Shown here: positions 16,876-25,527 of the stretch, in pieces | How the letters are laid out: every line of letters begins with the position of its first letter | How positions within the stretch are numbered: position 1 is the first letter of the stretch | Assembly: GCF_029433095.1 (NCBI RefSeq) | Contig: NZ_JARNTX010000006.1 | Location: 207,384-271,383, forward strand | Reading direction: 5' to 3' | DNA: 64,000 bases | Source of the DNA: Hymenobacter sp. YC55 | Lineage (GTDB): Bacteria; Bacteroidota; Bacteroidia; Cytophagales; Hymenobacteraceae | The notes under the pieces: generated by a model | Seen by the model: the letters and a program-made list of their open reading frames with translations, nothing else | Databases searched by the model: none | What the model was told of the DNA's origin: nothing | Made by a program: the position numbers and the translations under genes

Positions 16876-18093
16876 TTATTTGTCTCGCACCAAGCGCACA
16901 GGCAAGTGGGGCGGGTTGAAGCCCACCGGATAAGCCCGGATGGAAGCGTAGGTGTCACTAGGCATTTGAATGATCTGGAAGGCCAACGGGTTGTCGCTGG
17001 CGTCTTTTTCCGAGGTCCAGAGCAGGCAGTTCGTGCCCTCGCCGTTGGGGCTGCCGTTGGTGACGCGCAGGTTGGCGGGTACGGCCGTGAAGCCCGAACT
17101 ATTGGTGGCGTAGCCGTCTTGCTTGAGCCAGCCCGTAGTAGCCATCAGCCGGCCCAGGCGCCGCTTGGATTCCAGGTCTTCCCCGTTGGTAGTGCCCCAC
17201 TGATCTAGCGCCAGTCCTTGCGAAGCCAGCAGTTGCACGTAGTCTTGCCGGGTTGGGATGCGCCAGCCGGCGGGCACGGGAATCGCCTGCAAATCCACAA
17301 ACTTCAGGAAGGCACCGTAGTGGGGCTTGCCGTCGTCCTTGATGCCGCCGTTGCCGGCGTAGTTGACGCTCATCCACTCTTGGCTGCCGATGCTCACCGT
17401 TGGGTAATACAGGTTGCCCACCTGCACGTAGGTACCCGTGGTAGGTGGTTTGGTGTACAACCCGCCGGGGTTGGTAGGCACGGTGCCGCCGTCCACTTTG
17501 CGGTATTTCACCGAGACGAGGTTGGCGCCATCCACGCGTTTGGCAGTAAGGTAATTGGTGGCAGAAGTGAAGGTAGTGGCTTCCGGTCCGCGCAAGACGC
17601 TTGCGTACGCCAGCATATCTTTCTGCACAATAGGCGCTTCCTTGTAGCCCGAATACTTGTTGCTAAATACACGCACAATGCCCGATTGCGCGTGAAAAGT
17701 AAGCGTGGCGGGGCTGGCAGGCTGGTACTCCAACGTGCCCGTGACTTTGTAGAGCCGCTGCTGCACTTCGTCGCTGCCGTTGAATACTTCGGAAGTGTAC
17801 TCCACGGCGTTTTTGCCGTCTTTGGTGAACACCATGGTGCGGTATTCCTTGAAGCCTTGCTCGCCCTGGAAAGTGCCGTTGGTCCAGTTGATGGTGAGCG
17901 GGCCGGTATTCATGTCAGCAAACCAAGTGCCTACCAGCTCGTCGGGAATGGACGTGGCGGGCGTGTTAATGACTTCATCGTCGTTGCCGCCGGTCGTAGT
18001 GGGTTCGGGGTCTTTCTTGTGGCAGCTGCCGAGGGTGCCGCCCAGCGTTAAGAGAAGCAAGGCGGTGGAAAGGAAGGTACGCGTGCGTTTCAT
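16876..18093 (-). CDS. lipoprotein with C-terminal FISUMP domain
   Basis: A protein of 405 residues. Signal peptide with lipobox (LLLLTLGGTLGSC, Cys at about 24), then a Thr/Glu/Asp-rich linker. The N-terminal part (about 45-215) resembles lipocalin-like stress modules (LVGTWFADMNTGPLTINWTN). The C-terminal ~180 residues form a Fibrobacter succinogenes major paralogous (FISUMP) domain: VQVGNLYYPTVSIGSQEWMS, YGAFLKF, VPAGWRIPTRQDYVQLLASQ, GLDLESKRRLG-like and the closing HLPVRLVRDK. Exported to the outer membrane, function unknown. It follows the small lipoprotein gene at 18150 with 56 bp between, so both should be transcribed from the operator-promoter at 18943-19008. Confidence 0.85.
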   Translation of the reverse strand: MKRTRTFLSTALLLLTLGGTLGSCHKKDPEPTTTGGNDDEVINTPATSIPDELVGTWFADMNTGPLTINWTNGTFQGEQGFKEYRTMVFTKDGKNAVEYTSEVFNGSDEVQQRLYKVTGTLEYQPASPATLTFHAQSGIVRVFSNKYSGYKEAPIVQKDMLAYASVLRGPEATTFTSATNYLTAKRVDGANLVSVKYRKVDGGTVPTNPGGLYTKPPTTGTYVQVGNLYYPTVSIGSQEWMSVNYAGNGGIKDDGKPHYGAFLKFVDLQAIPVPAGWRIPTRQDYVQLLASQGLALDQWGTTNGEDLESKRRLGRLMATTGWLKQDGYATNSSGFTAVPANLRVTNGSPNGEGTNCLLWTSEKDASDNPLAFQIIQMPSDTYASIRAYPVGFNPPHLPVRLVRDK

Positions 18094-18149
18094 GGCAATA
18101 AGGGACAGGCGCGCCGCTAGGCGCCGCCGGTGTTGGTATTGGTAAGAAG

Positions 18150-18698
18150 TTAGTTTTCAACTACAGAGAATTCGCCGCTGAACGACTTGCCGATTTTCGA
18201 GCACATGTCCTCGTCGTTCTGGTCGAGCAGGGCACCACTGAAAGTGCCCTTGGCAACCTTGCCGGCCACATACTGGGTCACGTTCACGGCCCCGTCGGTG
18301 GAGTAGTAGCCCGATTCGGTGGGGCAAACCACGGCTTTGTAATTGGTGAATTGGGTGCCTTGGGTCTGGTAATCCACTTGGCTGACCTGCGCGTAGGAGT
18401 TTATGTCCTTGCGGTAAGGATAGGTACCGGCCTTGGTACCGTACACGAAGAGAGTCAGGTGGTTGTCGCCCGACGCGCCCGTGCAGATCTGCCAGCCTTT
18501 GATGGAACCCATTTGGGCTTCGCTGAGGCGGACATCGGGGTACAACGTGGTTTTGCCATCGAACGTGACTTTCAGGTAGTTCTGGCTGGAAGCAGGGCTA
18601 GCATGTTTGGATTCCGCTTTGGCTTCGGAATGGAACTGGCAAGCCGGCAGCGTACTCACCAGCAGGCTGGTGGCAGCAATCAGAGTCAGCAGGCGCAT
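18150..18698 (-). CDS. lipoprotein of unknown function
   Basis: A protein of 182 residues starting at the ATG at 18698, which opens a lipoprotein signal (MRLLTLIAATSLLVSTLPAC, lipobox LPAC). A longer frame to 18824 is only leader sequence. The mature part contains YLKVTFDGKTTLYPDVRLSE, WQICTGASGDNHLTLFVYGT, GTYPYRKDINSYAQV and VAGKVAKGTFSGALLD, a beta-rich pattern seen in Bacteroidota lipoproteins that pack an acyl or metal ligand. No confident family. First gene of the operon driven by operator copy a, with a leader of about 240 nt that contains hairpins. Confidence 0.75.
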   Translation of the reverse strand: MRLLTLIAATSLLVSTLPACQFHSEAKAESKHASPASSQNYLKVTFDGKTTLYPDVRLSEAQMGSIKGWQICTGASGDNHLTLFVYGTKAGTYPYRKDINSYAQVSQVDYQTQGTQFTNYKAVVCPTESGYYSTDGAVNVTQYVAGKVAKGTFSGALLDQNDEDMCSKIGKSFSGEFSVVEN

Positions 18699-18936
18699 GA
18701 CGAGTAAGGGTTTGGTGGAGAAAAGAAGGCAGCCAAAACAGCCAGCGCAGCCTAGCTCTGAAACGTCCATACCTCTCCTGCTCCCCTTGTATAAGGGAGT
18801 GCAGTTGCCCGAAGCGGGCAGCAATCAGAAGAATAGGGGCCGCTCACGGAGCGGGGTTTTAGCGCAGTACGCACCAGTTGGCTACCACCCTTGGGTGATG
18901 CAGCGCGGGGGCGCACCAACTGGCTTCGCTGTTTGA
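18699..18936 (-). other. structured 5' leader of the lipoprotein operon
   Basis: About 240 nt from the predicted start to the ATG at 18698. It contains several inverted repeats: CCAGTTGG/CCAACTGG (18874-18881 and 18916-18923), TGCCCG/CGGGCA near 18805-18820 and CTCCCCTT/AAGGGAG near 18780-18800. They could be stability hairpins or a regulatory leader. No known riboswitch class is recognised. Confidence 0.35.
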
Positions 18937-18942
18937 CTGATA

Positions 18943-19008
18943 CAAAACTAGCGGGTGCGGTGCCCGCCGGCTTTTGTCAGACGGACTTCTACTTTTCTCT
19001 GCCGGATT
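18943..19008 (-). promoter_or_regulatory. operator-promoter copy a (AATCCG tandem repeat plus -7 box)
   Basis: Read on the minus strand from 19008: AATCCGG at positions 1-7, AAG at 15-17, TCCGT at 24-28, AAA at 35-37 and TAGTTTTG at 59-66 (18950-18943). The AATCCG...AAG unit recurs with a 21-bp period as AGTCCG...AAG. Spacing to the -7 box is the same as in the four other copies. It lies upstream of the two-lipoprotein operon and downstream of the araC-family gene. Predicted transcription start near 18936. Confidence 0.85.
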
Positions 19009-19023
19009 CTTACCGGAGCGCTT

Positions 19024-20019
19024 TCACTGAAAGTTTACTAGGTCGGTGTAGTGCAGCTGCGGGGTGCGGCGCATCTGGGAAGGCGTGTGCCCGAACTTGC
19101 GGCGGAAGGCCGTGGCGAAATGCGCCGCATTGGTAAAGCCCACCACTTCGGCCACTTCCTGCACGGGCTGGTCGGTGAGGGTGAGGAGCTGATGGGCCAC
19201 GGTAAGGCGGCGCTCGGCGATATAGCCGAACACGGTGGTGCCGAACAGCTCGCGGAACCCCTTTTTCAGCTTGAAATCGTTGGTGCCAAACTGCCGAGCC
19301 AGCGCCAGCAAGCTCGGCGGCTCGGCGTAGTGGGTGTCAAGAAAGTCGCGGACGGCGTACATGATGTCCCGGTCACGGGACGTAGCGCGGGTGCGCAGTT
19401 GCACAAGCTGCGTCTGCTGCTCGATAAACAAATCTAAAAAGCGTGCTTCCAGAAACACTTTTTTAAGCGCTCCGCCATAGGGGCAGGCGGCAATCTGCTG
19501 CACCAGGGCCCGCTGCGTGGGCGACATGGCTGCGCCGGGCGGCATCATCACAAAGGGCTGGTGCTGAGCCAAACGCGTTTGATGCAACGAAAGCCATTCT
19601 TCGTTGCCATTCACGAGCTGGGCAAAAAAGGCAGGCTCTACGTGCGCCGTGCAGCAGTCGTAATGCTGGCCCTGGAAAGTGTAGTAGTTGGTTTCCATCT
19701 CGTCGCCCACCATGTTCTGGTGACCCTGCCCCATGTGCAGGGGGCGCGAGGCGCAAGATTTGGAACTAAGTTCTCCATCAAGCTGATAGAGCATGGCCGT
19801 CCAGGGGCGCTCCACGGCCAGCTCCAGCTGCAAGGCCTGCGTAAGGTGGCCCTTCAGAACGGTTAGCTGAAATCCTTCCAGGAAATAGTCGTTGAAGAGT
19901 AATTGGCCTTTCGCACTCTGCCATGCCGACTCGGCATGCAATAAGCCTCCCTGCTGGTGTACAGTGGTCTGGCAGTTGTCGGTGAACTCGGCGGTGCGAA
20001 ATTGAAAGAACGGCTCCAT
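19024..20019 (-). CDS. AraC family regulator (PchR-like), candidate activator of the AATCCG regulon
   Basis: A protein of 331 residues. The N-terminal ~220 residues are a sensor region without a clear cupin signature (KGQLLFNDYFLEGFQLTVLK, YTFQGQHYDCCTAHVEPAFF). The C-terminal ~110 residues carry both HTH units: PPSLLALARQFGTNDFKLKK GFRELFG and VQEVAEVVGFTNAAHFATAF RRKFGHTPSQMRR. The layout resembles PchR-type regulators, which respond to siderophores or other envelope ligands, but the ligand here is unknown. It sits within 20 kb of five operator copies whose 21-bp direct-repeat geometry is typical of AraC proteins, and one copy lies directly behind its own gene. Confidence 0.92.
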   Translation of the reverse strand: MEPFFQFRTAEFTDNCQTTVHQQGGLLHAESAWQSAKGQLLFNDYFLEGFQLTVLKGHLTQALQLELAVERPWTAMLYQLDGELSSKSCASRPLHMGQGHQNMVGDEMETNYYTFQGQHYDCCTAHVEPAFFAQLVNGNEEWLSLHQTRLAQHQPFVMMPPGAAMSPTQRALVQQIAACPYGGALKKVFLEARFLDLFIEQQTQLVQLRTRATSRDRDIMYAVRDFLDTHYAEPPSLLALARQFGTNDFKLKKGFRELFGTTVFGYIAERRLTVAHQLLTLTDQPVQEVAEVVGFTNAAHFATAFRRKFGHTPSQMRRTPQLHYTDLVNFQ

Positions 20020-20222
20020 AAGATTCTATAGTATTCTATAATACGCTTCAACACATTAGCCGTCAGAATATAAAGCTGTCTGACCTCGGCGGCGCTACTC
20101 CCAAAACGTGCCGTGCAAAGGTGAGAGTATAGGCTGCGCACAGCAATAGCATAAAGATGCTAGGAGTAATTGAGTGCAATATTATCTTGGATCAGCAAAA
20201 TTAGCAACTGATAATATACAAC

Positions 20223-20876
20223 TCACACCAACTTCTCCCGCATAGCCTTCAAAATAGCTTCCGTTTTAGAATTCACTTGCAGCTTGTCATAGATGCTGCG
20301 AATGTGTGAGCGCACCGTATCGATGCTGATGCCTAAGTCGGCGCCGATCAGTTTGTAACTGTAGCCAGCTACCAGGCCCTTGACTATATCTAGCTCTCTG
20401 GTTGATAAGCGGTAGTCTTCGGTGGGGAGCTGCTGGGTTGCGGGCACGGGGGCGCTTTGAAAGTGCAGCAGCACCTTGCGGGCGATGCTGGCTGTCATAG
20501 GAGAACCGCCACGGTGCAAATCGAAGATAGCTGCGAGCAGCTCGCTGGGCGAGGTATGCTTGAGCAGGTAGCCGCTGGCGCCGTTGCGAATAGCTTGAAA
20601 CAGCTTGTCTTCGTCGTCAAACACGGTTAGCATCAGCACCTGAATAGCCGGCGACACGGCCTTAACCAACGGTACCGCCTCGATGCCGCTAATGCCAGGC
20701 AAGTCGATATCCATCAGCACGACGTCAGGGCGCAGCGTGCGTATTTCCTCGGGCAGGTTGTGGCAGTTGCCGAACGCGCCGAGCAGCTTCAGCCCCGGGG
20801 TAGCTTCCACCAGGAAAGCTAGCCCTTCGCGCAATTCGCGGTTGTCTTCGTAGTAAACCAGGTTGATGTCGGGCAT
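20223..20876 (-). CDS. LuxR (NarL) family response regulator
   Basis: A protein of 217 residues. The receiver domain (1-120) has the acidic pocket (YYEDN), the phospho-acceptor Asp in DVVLMDIDLPGISG, Thr in VLMLTVFDDEDK and Lys in GYLLKHTSPSE. The C-terminal HTH is LuxR type: LSTRELDIVKGLVAGYSYKLIGADLG and ISIDTVRSHIRSIYDKLQV. It starts 6 bp after the histidine kinase stop, so the two form a two-component operon. NarL-type proteins bind inverted repeats as dimers, which does not fit the direct-repeat operators found nearby. Target genes are unknown. Confidence 0.95.
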   Translation of the reverse strand: MPDINLVYYEDNRELREGLAFLVEATPGLKLLGAFGNCHNLPEEIRTLRPDVVLMDIDLPGISGIEAVPLVKAVSPAIQVLMLTVFDDEDKLFQAIRNGASGYLLKHTSPSELLAAIFDLHRGGSPMTASIARKVLLHFQSAPVPATQQLPTEDYRLSTRELDIVKGLVAGYSYKLIGADLGISIDTVRSHIRSIYDKLQVNSKTEAILKAMREKLV

Positions 20877-20882
20877 AATATC

Positions 20883-23800
20883 TTAAGCAAGGAGGGCAAT
20901 AAGGGCCACGGCCGTACCTGCGCCGGGAGCCGTGGTGAACGTAATTTGGCCGCGAATGTCGCGGGCCCGGGTTTCGAGGTTGGATAGGCCGTTGCCGGTG
21001 CGGGCGGTGGTCAGGTCGAAGCCGCAACCGTCGTCTTCGATCAACAATTGCAGCTGACGGCCGCTCACGATCAGTTGCACTTGCAGGTGAGTGCAGTCGG
21101 CGTACTTCACCGCGTTGTTGACGCTTTCCTTGAAAATCAGGTACAGGTTGCGCCGCTGCTCTACGCTCAAACGCAGGGCCGGAAAAGGCTCGGTTACCTG
21201 CATGGTAAAGCGGATACTCTTGGCCTCGGTTAGACGCAAGCCGAATTCGCGCATGCGGGTCACCACGTCGGGCAGCCCGTCGTGGTTGGTTTTGATGGTC
21301 CAGATAATATCCTGCATTGATTCGGCCAGGGTGGAGGCGTTGGTGCTGATGCGCTGCAGCAGCGACACCGTGGCCGGGTGCGCGTCGGCGAGCTGCACCT
21401 GGGCCACCTCGCTGAAAATGCGGATGCTACTGAGCGTGGAGCCGATGTCGTCGTGCAAGTCCTTGGCTATCCGGTCGCGCACACCAGCCAGTTGCAGCTG
21501 CTGCACTTGCCGGTAGCGGTAAATACCCCACAGGGCTACCATCCCGGTTGCCGCCAGCAGAATTTTAAACCAAAGCGTTTGATAGTAAGCGGGCTGCACG
21601 CGCACCGTTAGCGTCTGCCCGGTCAGGTTCCAAACACCATCGTTGTTGGCTGCCCGAATGTGCAGGGAGTAGTGGCCGGGCGCCAAGTTGGTGTACGTAA
21701 CGGTGCGGGCGTCGGTACTCGTCCAGCCCGAGTCGAAGCCTTCCAGGCGGTAGGCGTACCGGTTTTTCTGGGCCTGGCTGAAGTTGAGGGCCGCAAAAGC
21801 TACCGTTAGGGTTTGCTCGCCGGGTTGCAATTCCACCCGGTCGCTCACCGGCCGCGGACGGTTGTTGACGCGTATTTCCGTCAGGGCCACCGGTGGAGGC
21901 ACTTGGTTGCGGCGCAGCTGAACGGGCTGGAAATAATTGAAGCCTCCACGCGCCCCAATAAACAGCTCGCCCTGGCGGTTTGCCGTGAAAGTCTGGTACA
22001 TGCTATTTACCAGAAGGCCACTCGACCGGCCGTAGTACCGGAATTGGTGCGTAGTCGGGTCTAGTTCGTGCAGCTGCTCGTCGGTAGCCAGCCAAATGTG
22101 GCCGCGCTGGTCTTCGGCCAGCCCGTAGGTGTAGTCGGCGCGCAGGCCATTGGCCATCGTGTAGGTGTGCCGCACCCGGCCGTTGGTATCAGCCTGCACA
22201 ACGAGACCCAAGCTCGACAGCCACAGGTTGTCGTGTTGGTCGAGCAGGAACGTGCTTTGCACCCGGTCAGATTGGTGCACGGTGGGCGTACTAGCTTGCA
22301 GGCGAATACGCTGCACTTGCTTCCGGTCGGCCGACAAACGAAACAAGCCTAAGCTGGTCAGCACCCACAACCGCCCCCGGCGGTCTTCCTGCAAGCGGTG
22401 CACCTGGCAGGCCTCTCCCGCCTCCACGGGCAGTGGGTAAACCGTAGTTTGATTTCGTTTGGGGTCATAAAGCAACAAGCCGTGCGCTGCTGAGCCTAGC
22501 CACAGCTGCTCCTGGCGGTCCAGCAACAGGTGCTCTATGGCCACCTTGCCGGGAACAGCCAGCGTCTTGGCCTTCAGCCAGATTGGGCGTTGCTGCCAGC
22601 GCCTAGTGGCGGGACTATAAACAGCCAGGCCACCGTCATGGCCAACCCATACCTGGCCCTGTTTGTCCTGCACCAAATCGTACAAATAGCCGGGCGGTGG
22701 GTCTAATACGGGCGTAAGCTGTTGGTGCTGTCGTTGCCAGCGCATCAGGCCGGGCTGGTTGGTAAGCACCCAGTACAGCGAATCGTGCTTACGGTCTTGG
22801 TGCACCACGCGCACATCTTCCAGATAACGCTTAGGGTCAGGGCTGCGCACAAACTGGCGCTTGAATTTGTTGGAAAGCGGATCGATGACGGCTAGCCCGC
22901 GCGTAGTGCCCACCCACAACATGCCCGTGCGCTCGTCGTTGAGCAAGGCCAGAGTGATGCCGCCGGGGTAGCTGTGCATGTCATCGGGCGAGTGCACCAG
23001 GTCGGTGTAGCGTTTGCTCACCGGGTTGTAGTACGTGAGTCGACCCGAGGTGCCAATCCAGCAGGCGGGTTGGCCCTGAGGGCCGCGCGTTTCCACCATT
23101 GCTTGCACATTGAAGTTGCGCGCACCCTCGGCCACAAAGCGTTGCTGGGCGGCATCGTACTGAAATACACCTTGCTGCGCTACCGCATACCAGCGTTGCT
23201 GGCGACCCGGCACCAGTCGCTGAAAATACTCGGGCGCATTCGGATGCGTTAGGTCCTGCCCTTGCACGTACTGGTAGCGGCGACGGACGGGGTCAAACAA
23301 ATAGATGGCACCCTGGCTGATCAGCCACACGTTGCCTTGCGTGGCGGGAACGGGCAGCGGACACTCATTAGGAATGACATAGGGCAGGGCAAAGGCAGTC
23401 CGCCGCAGCGTGCGCGGATCAATTCGGTAGAGTCGGTCGATGGAAGCAAACCAGCCCTGACCGGCGCTGTCAAACCCAACCGGCGACACAAAATCGTTGT
23501 CGGCCAGTTGGTCGCGCAACTGCGGCAGCGGCACCAGTTGGCCCTGTTCGCGCACGGGGTCGAAGCGGCACAGGCCCCGGATGGTGGCAATCCATAGGTA
23601 GCCTAAGGAATCGGGCGTGATGCCGTTAGTAAGAACGTGGTTGGCTGGCAGACCGGCCGCGCTATCCGTACGCTTAAACACTTTGAATTGCGCGCCATCG
23701 AAGCGGTTCAGGCCATTCAACGTACCCACCCACAAAAAGCCTCGTTTATCGCGCGCCAGGGCCGTTACCTCGTCGCGCGACATGCCCTGCTCGGTGGTGA

Positions 23801-23906
23801 AGCGGCGAAATGAGGTTTCCGACGTTTGGGCGCCTGCTGGCTGCGGCAGCGCCAGCAGCGCCAGCAGCAAGCAAAACGAATAAAAAAGGTGTTTCCAGTT
23901 GCGCAC
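20883..23906 (-). CDS. propeller/Y_Y_Y sensor histidine kinase (HisKA_3)
   Basis: A protein of 1007 residues. I prefer the GTG at 23906 (signal peptide MRNWKHLFYSFCLLLALLAL, ALPQPAGAQ) over a TTG at 23930. Periplasmic part: repeated two-component-propeller blades (GFLWVGTLNGLNRFD, YLWIATIRGLCRFD, LWVGTTRGLAVID, VWVGHDGGLAVYS, LWLGSAAHGLLLYD, IWLATDEQLHELD) and a Y_Y_Y beta-sandwich (YAYRLEGFDSGWTSTDARTV). Then one transmembrane helix (LWFKILLAATGMVALWGIYR) and a cytoplasmic kinase: HisKA_3 phospho-His in RIAKDLHDDIGSTLSSI, and HATPase motifs FKESVNNAVKYA, IEDDGCGFD and GNGLSNLETRA. Unlike the hybrid sensors common in Bacteroidota it lacks receiver and AraC domains and uses the separate LuxR regulator. 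Such sensors usually detect glycan fragments. Confidence 0.95.
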   Translation of the reverse strand: MRNWKHLFYSFCLLLALLALPQPAGAQTSETSFRRFTTEQGMSRDEVTALARDKRGFLWVGTLNGLNRFDGAQFKVFKRTDSAAGLPANHVLTNGITPDSLGYLWIATIRGLCRFDPVREQGQLVPLPQLRDQLADNDFVSPVGFDSAGQGWFASIDRLYRIDPRTLRRTAFALPYVIPNECPLPVPATQGNVWLISQGAIYLFDPVRRRYQYVQGQDLTHPNAPEYFQRLVPGRQQRWYAVAQQGVFQYDAAQQRFVAEGARNFNVQAMVETRGPQGQPACWIGTSGRLTYYNPVSKRYTDLVHSPDDMHSYPGGITLALLNDERTGMLWVGTTRGLAVIDPLSNKFKRQFVRSPDPKRYLEDVRVVHQDRKHDSLYWVLTNQPGLMRWQRQHQQLTPVLDPPPGYLYDLVQDKQGQVWVGHDGGLAVYSPATRRWQQRPIWLKAKTLAVPGKVAIEHLLLDRQEQLWLGSAAHGLLLYDPKRNQTTVYPLPVEAGEACQVHRLQEDRRGRLWVLTSLGLFRLSADRKQVQRIRLQASTPTVHQSDRVQSTFLLDQHDNLWLSSLGLVVQADTNGRVRHTYTMANGLRADYTYGLAEDQRGHIWLATDEQLHELDPTTHQFRYYGRSSGLLVNSMYQTFTANRQGELFIGARGGFNYFQPVQLRRNQVPPPVALTEIRVNNRPRPVSDRVELQPGEQTLTVAFAALNFSQAQKNRYAYRLEGFDSGWTSTDARTVTYTNLAPGHYSLHIRAANNDGVWNLTGQTLTVRVQPAYYQTLWFKILLAATGMVALWGIYRYRQVQQLQLAGVRDRIAKDLHDDIGSTLSSIRIFSEVAQVQLADAHPATVSLLQRISTNASTLAESMQDIIWTIKTNHDGLPDVVTRMREFGLRLTEAKSIRFTMQVTEPFPALRLSVEQRRNLYLIFKESVNNAVKYADCTHLQVQLIVSGRQLQLLIEDDGCGFDLTTARTGNGLSNLETRARDIRGQITFTTAPGAGTAVALIALLA

Positions 23907-24053
23907 AAGCAGGATTTGTGGGAGTGGCAAAGGTTGAGAGTGCCGCCTACAAAGCCAAGCCGGCGGCCTCGCATAAAGATGCTAACGCAGGCCCACAATT
24001 GCTCGGTTCGCCCACTCAACACAGCAGCAAGCGACCAAGCAAACCAAGCGAAA

Positions 24054-24119
24054 AATCCGGCAGCGGTAAGTTGAAATCCGTTTGCAAAAAGTAGGCGGCA
24101 AGCAGGAAACCTAGTTTTG
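24054..24119 (+). promoter_or_regulatory. operator-promoter copy b
   Basis: AATCCGG (24054-24060), AAG (24068-24070), second half-site AATCCG (24075-24080) with AAAAAG (24086-24091), then TAGTTTTG at 24112-24119. In this copy the 21-bp direct repeat is clearest: AATCCG and AAGT recur at the same offset. It drives the 24185 gene, with a predicted start near 24126. It also lies in the upstream region of the histidine kinase on the other strand. Confidence 0.85.
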
Positions 24120-24184
24120 AAGCAGCCAGAACCGACACCACGTGTAACCCTGGCGCGCTTTCTTTTCACCTTCATTTTTTGCCT

Positions 24185-24754
24185 ATGCCCCTCCTTCCGG
24201 TGCCTATGTATCCCTTCGCAGTCGGGCGCGTGCCGGTTGATACCGAGCAAGGCACAGCTGCTGGTCCTGCTTTCGGGATGGGGCGCTATTTCTACGTGGC
24301 AGGCCTAACCTGCCAAAGCAAATTCTACGAGGCCCCAGCCATTATGGGGCGGGCGGTGCTGGCCGCGCGCGGGCTCCGGCTGCACTTCCGGACTTTCCCC
24401 GATGCCATACATCTGGTGCTCGACCGTACGCAGCTCTTGCCCGAGTGGGTGGGCGCGTATCCGCTGAGCAGCCAAACCAACCCTACGGCACCCGTTAGGG
24501 GCATGCTTTGCTATTGCCTCGATACTGAAGCCAGCTACGCCAACAACCGGCTGGCACTAAGTGCTTGCGTATCGTCGCTGACGGGCGGGGTTACCATCAC
24601 GAGCTACGACCCGCAGCGCCGGCAACTGAGCGGCTACTACGAAGTACGCACCAGCGGGCCGCGCGACCTAACCCGCACCACTGACCCTGCTGGGCCGCGC
24701 TGCACCTTAGTGGTAGCCGGCGACTTTACGTCCCTGCAAGTGCAAACTCTTTAA
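24185..24754 (+). CDS. hypothetical beta-rich protein, controlled by operator copy b
   Basis: A protein of 189 residues from the ATG at 24185, about 60 nt after the predicted transcription start. Its C-terminal half (ALSACVSSLTGGVTITSYDP, RRQLSGYYEVRTSG, CTLVVAGDFTSLQVQ) resembles the 'tITsyD...isGtF' repeat of Bacteroidota lipoproteins of the DUF6252 kind. The annotated frame has no signal peptide, but a neighbouring frame just upstream encodes LARFLFTFIFCLCP, which looks like one. Either the protein stays in the cytoplasm or a frameshift has separated export signal and body. Function unknown. Confidence 0.65.
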   Translation: MPLLPVPMYPFAVGRVPVDTEQGTAAGPAFGMGRYFYVAGLTCQSKFYEAPAIMGRAVLAARGLRLHFRTFPDAIHLVLDRTQLLPEWVGAYPLSSQTNPTAPVRGMLCYCLDTEASYANNRLALSACVSSLTGGVTITSYDPQRRQLSGYYEVRTSGPRDLTRTTDPAGPRCTLVVAGDFTSLQVQTL

Positions 24755-24794
24755 GCAACGCCTACTGCTTAGCAGCGCCCACTGCCGAGACGAT

Positions 24795-24860
24795 AATCCG
24801 GGAAAGGAAAGTTGTAATCCGTTTGGCGAAAACTGCTGAAAAAGAGCCCCTCTAGCTTTG
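24795..24860 (+). promoter_or_regulatory. operator-promoter copy c
   Basis: AATCCGG (24795-24801), AAG (24809-24811), TAATCCG with the core TCCGT at 24818-24822, AAA (24829-24831) and TAGCTTTG at 24853-24860. Same spacing as the other copies. Predicted start near 24867, about 88 nt before the outer-membrane protein gene at 24955. Confidence 0.85.
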
Positions 24861-24954
24861 TACCCATCAAAACAGCCGCTTAAAACCACACGGTGGCCAA
24901 CTGCTTACGGGCACTTCTTCAACCTCTTTTTCCCAAACCATTCTTTTTTCACTG

Positions 24955-25527
24955 ATGAAAAAACAACTCCTCACTGTCTGCCTGCTCACGGGTTTTGCTA
25001 CGGCCGCTTCCGCCCAAACGAATGCCGTGAAGGTGAACATTTTTAGTCCTTTGGTGAAGACCGGCTCGTTCTTCGTGGAGCACAAACTATCCGACCAACG
25101 CAGTGTGCAGCTCGGAGCCCTGTTTACCAGCTGGAACACCGGCGGCACCGACATCAGCGGGTTTGCGCTTACGCCCGAGTACCGCCTGTATTTGTCGGAT
25201 AAAAAGCCCGCGCTGCAAGGTTTTTACCTGGGTCCGTTCGTGCGCTATCAAAACCTGAAGCTGACAAATGAGGACCTGACTTACTCCGAAGATAACGGTA
25301 GCGTTTCCCAATCGGAAGGCAAAGCAACCCTCAACACCCTGGGCGGAGGCGTGGTAGCTGGCTACCAGTTTATGTTCAAGCGGCGCTTCACCCTCGACAC
25401 CTTTCTCGGCCCATCTTACAACGGGGGCAAGGTCAAAGTGACGACCGGCGGACAACAATCATTTGACACTGACGTCTTCAGCGGCTTCGGCGTGCGCACC
25501 GGCGTGACGTTTGGGGTGGCCTTCTAG
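24955..25527 (+). CDS. outer-membrane beta-barrel protein (DUF3575-like)
   Basis: A protein of 190 residues with a clean signal peptide (MKKQLLTVCLLTGFATAASA, then QTNAVKVN). The mature protein alternates short amphipathic strands (VKVNIFSPLVKTGSFFVEHK, VQLGALFTSWNTGG, ALTPEYRLYLSDKK, FYLGPFVRYQNLKL, NTLGGGVVAGYQFMF, TLDTFLGPSYNGGK) and ends with GVRTGVTFGVAF, whose terminal Phe is a usual OMP insertion signal. This is the pattern of the small 8-stranded Bacteroidota barrels (DUF3575). First gene of the operon under operator copy c. Its role is unknown and may be structural or in envelope stress. Confidence 0.85.
   Translation: MKKQLLTVCLLTGFATAASAQTNAVKVNIFSPLVKTGSFFVEHKLSDQRSVQLGALFTSWNTGGTDISGFALTPEYRLYLSDKKPALQGFYLGPFVRYQNLKLTNEDLTYSEDNGSVSQSEGKATLNTLGGGVVAGYQFMFKRRFTLDTFLGPSYNGGKVKVTTGGQQSFDTDVFSGFGVRTGVTFGVAF

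Noticed and set aside
17218..18051. 277-codon frame opposite the FISUMP lipoprotein
   Set aside because: It is an antisense shadow rich in Val/Gly/His/Arg; the lipoprotein on the other strand has signal peptide and domain.
20223..20876. LuxR response regulator as the binder of the AATCCG operators
   Set aside because: The operators are tandem direct repeats with 21-bp period; NarL/LuxR dimers normally use inverted repeats. Kept as a less likely alternative.
23907..24000. A sixth operator copy in front of the histidine kinase
   Set aside because: TGGCTTTG occurs on the minus strand, but the sequence 58 bp upstream does not contain AATCCG or the AAG spacing.
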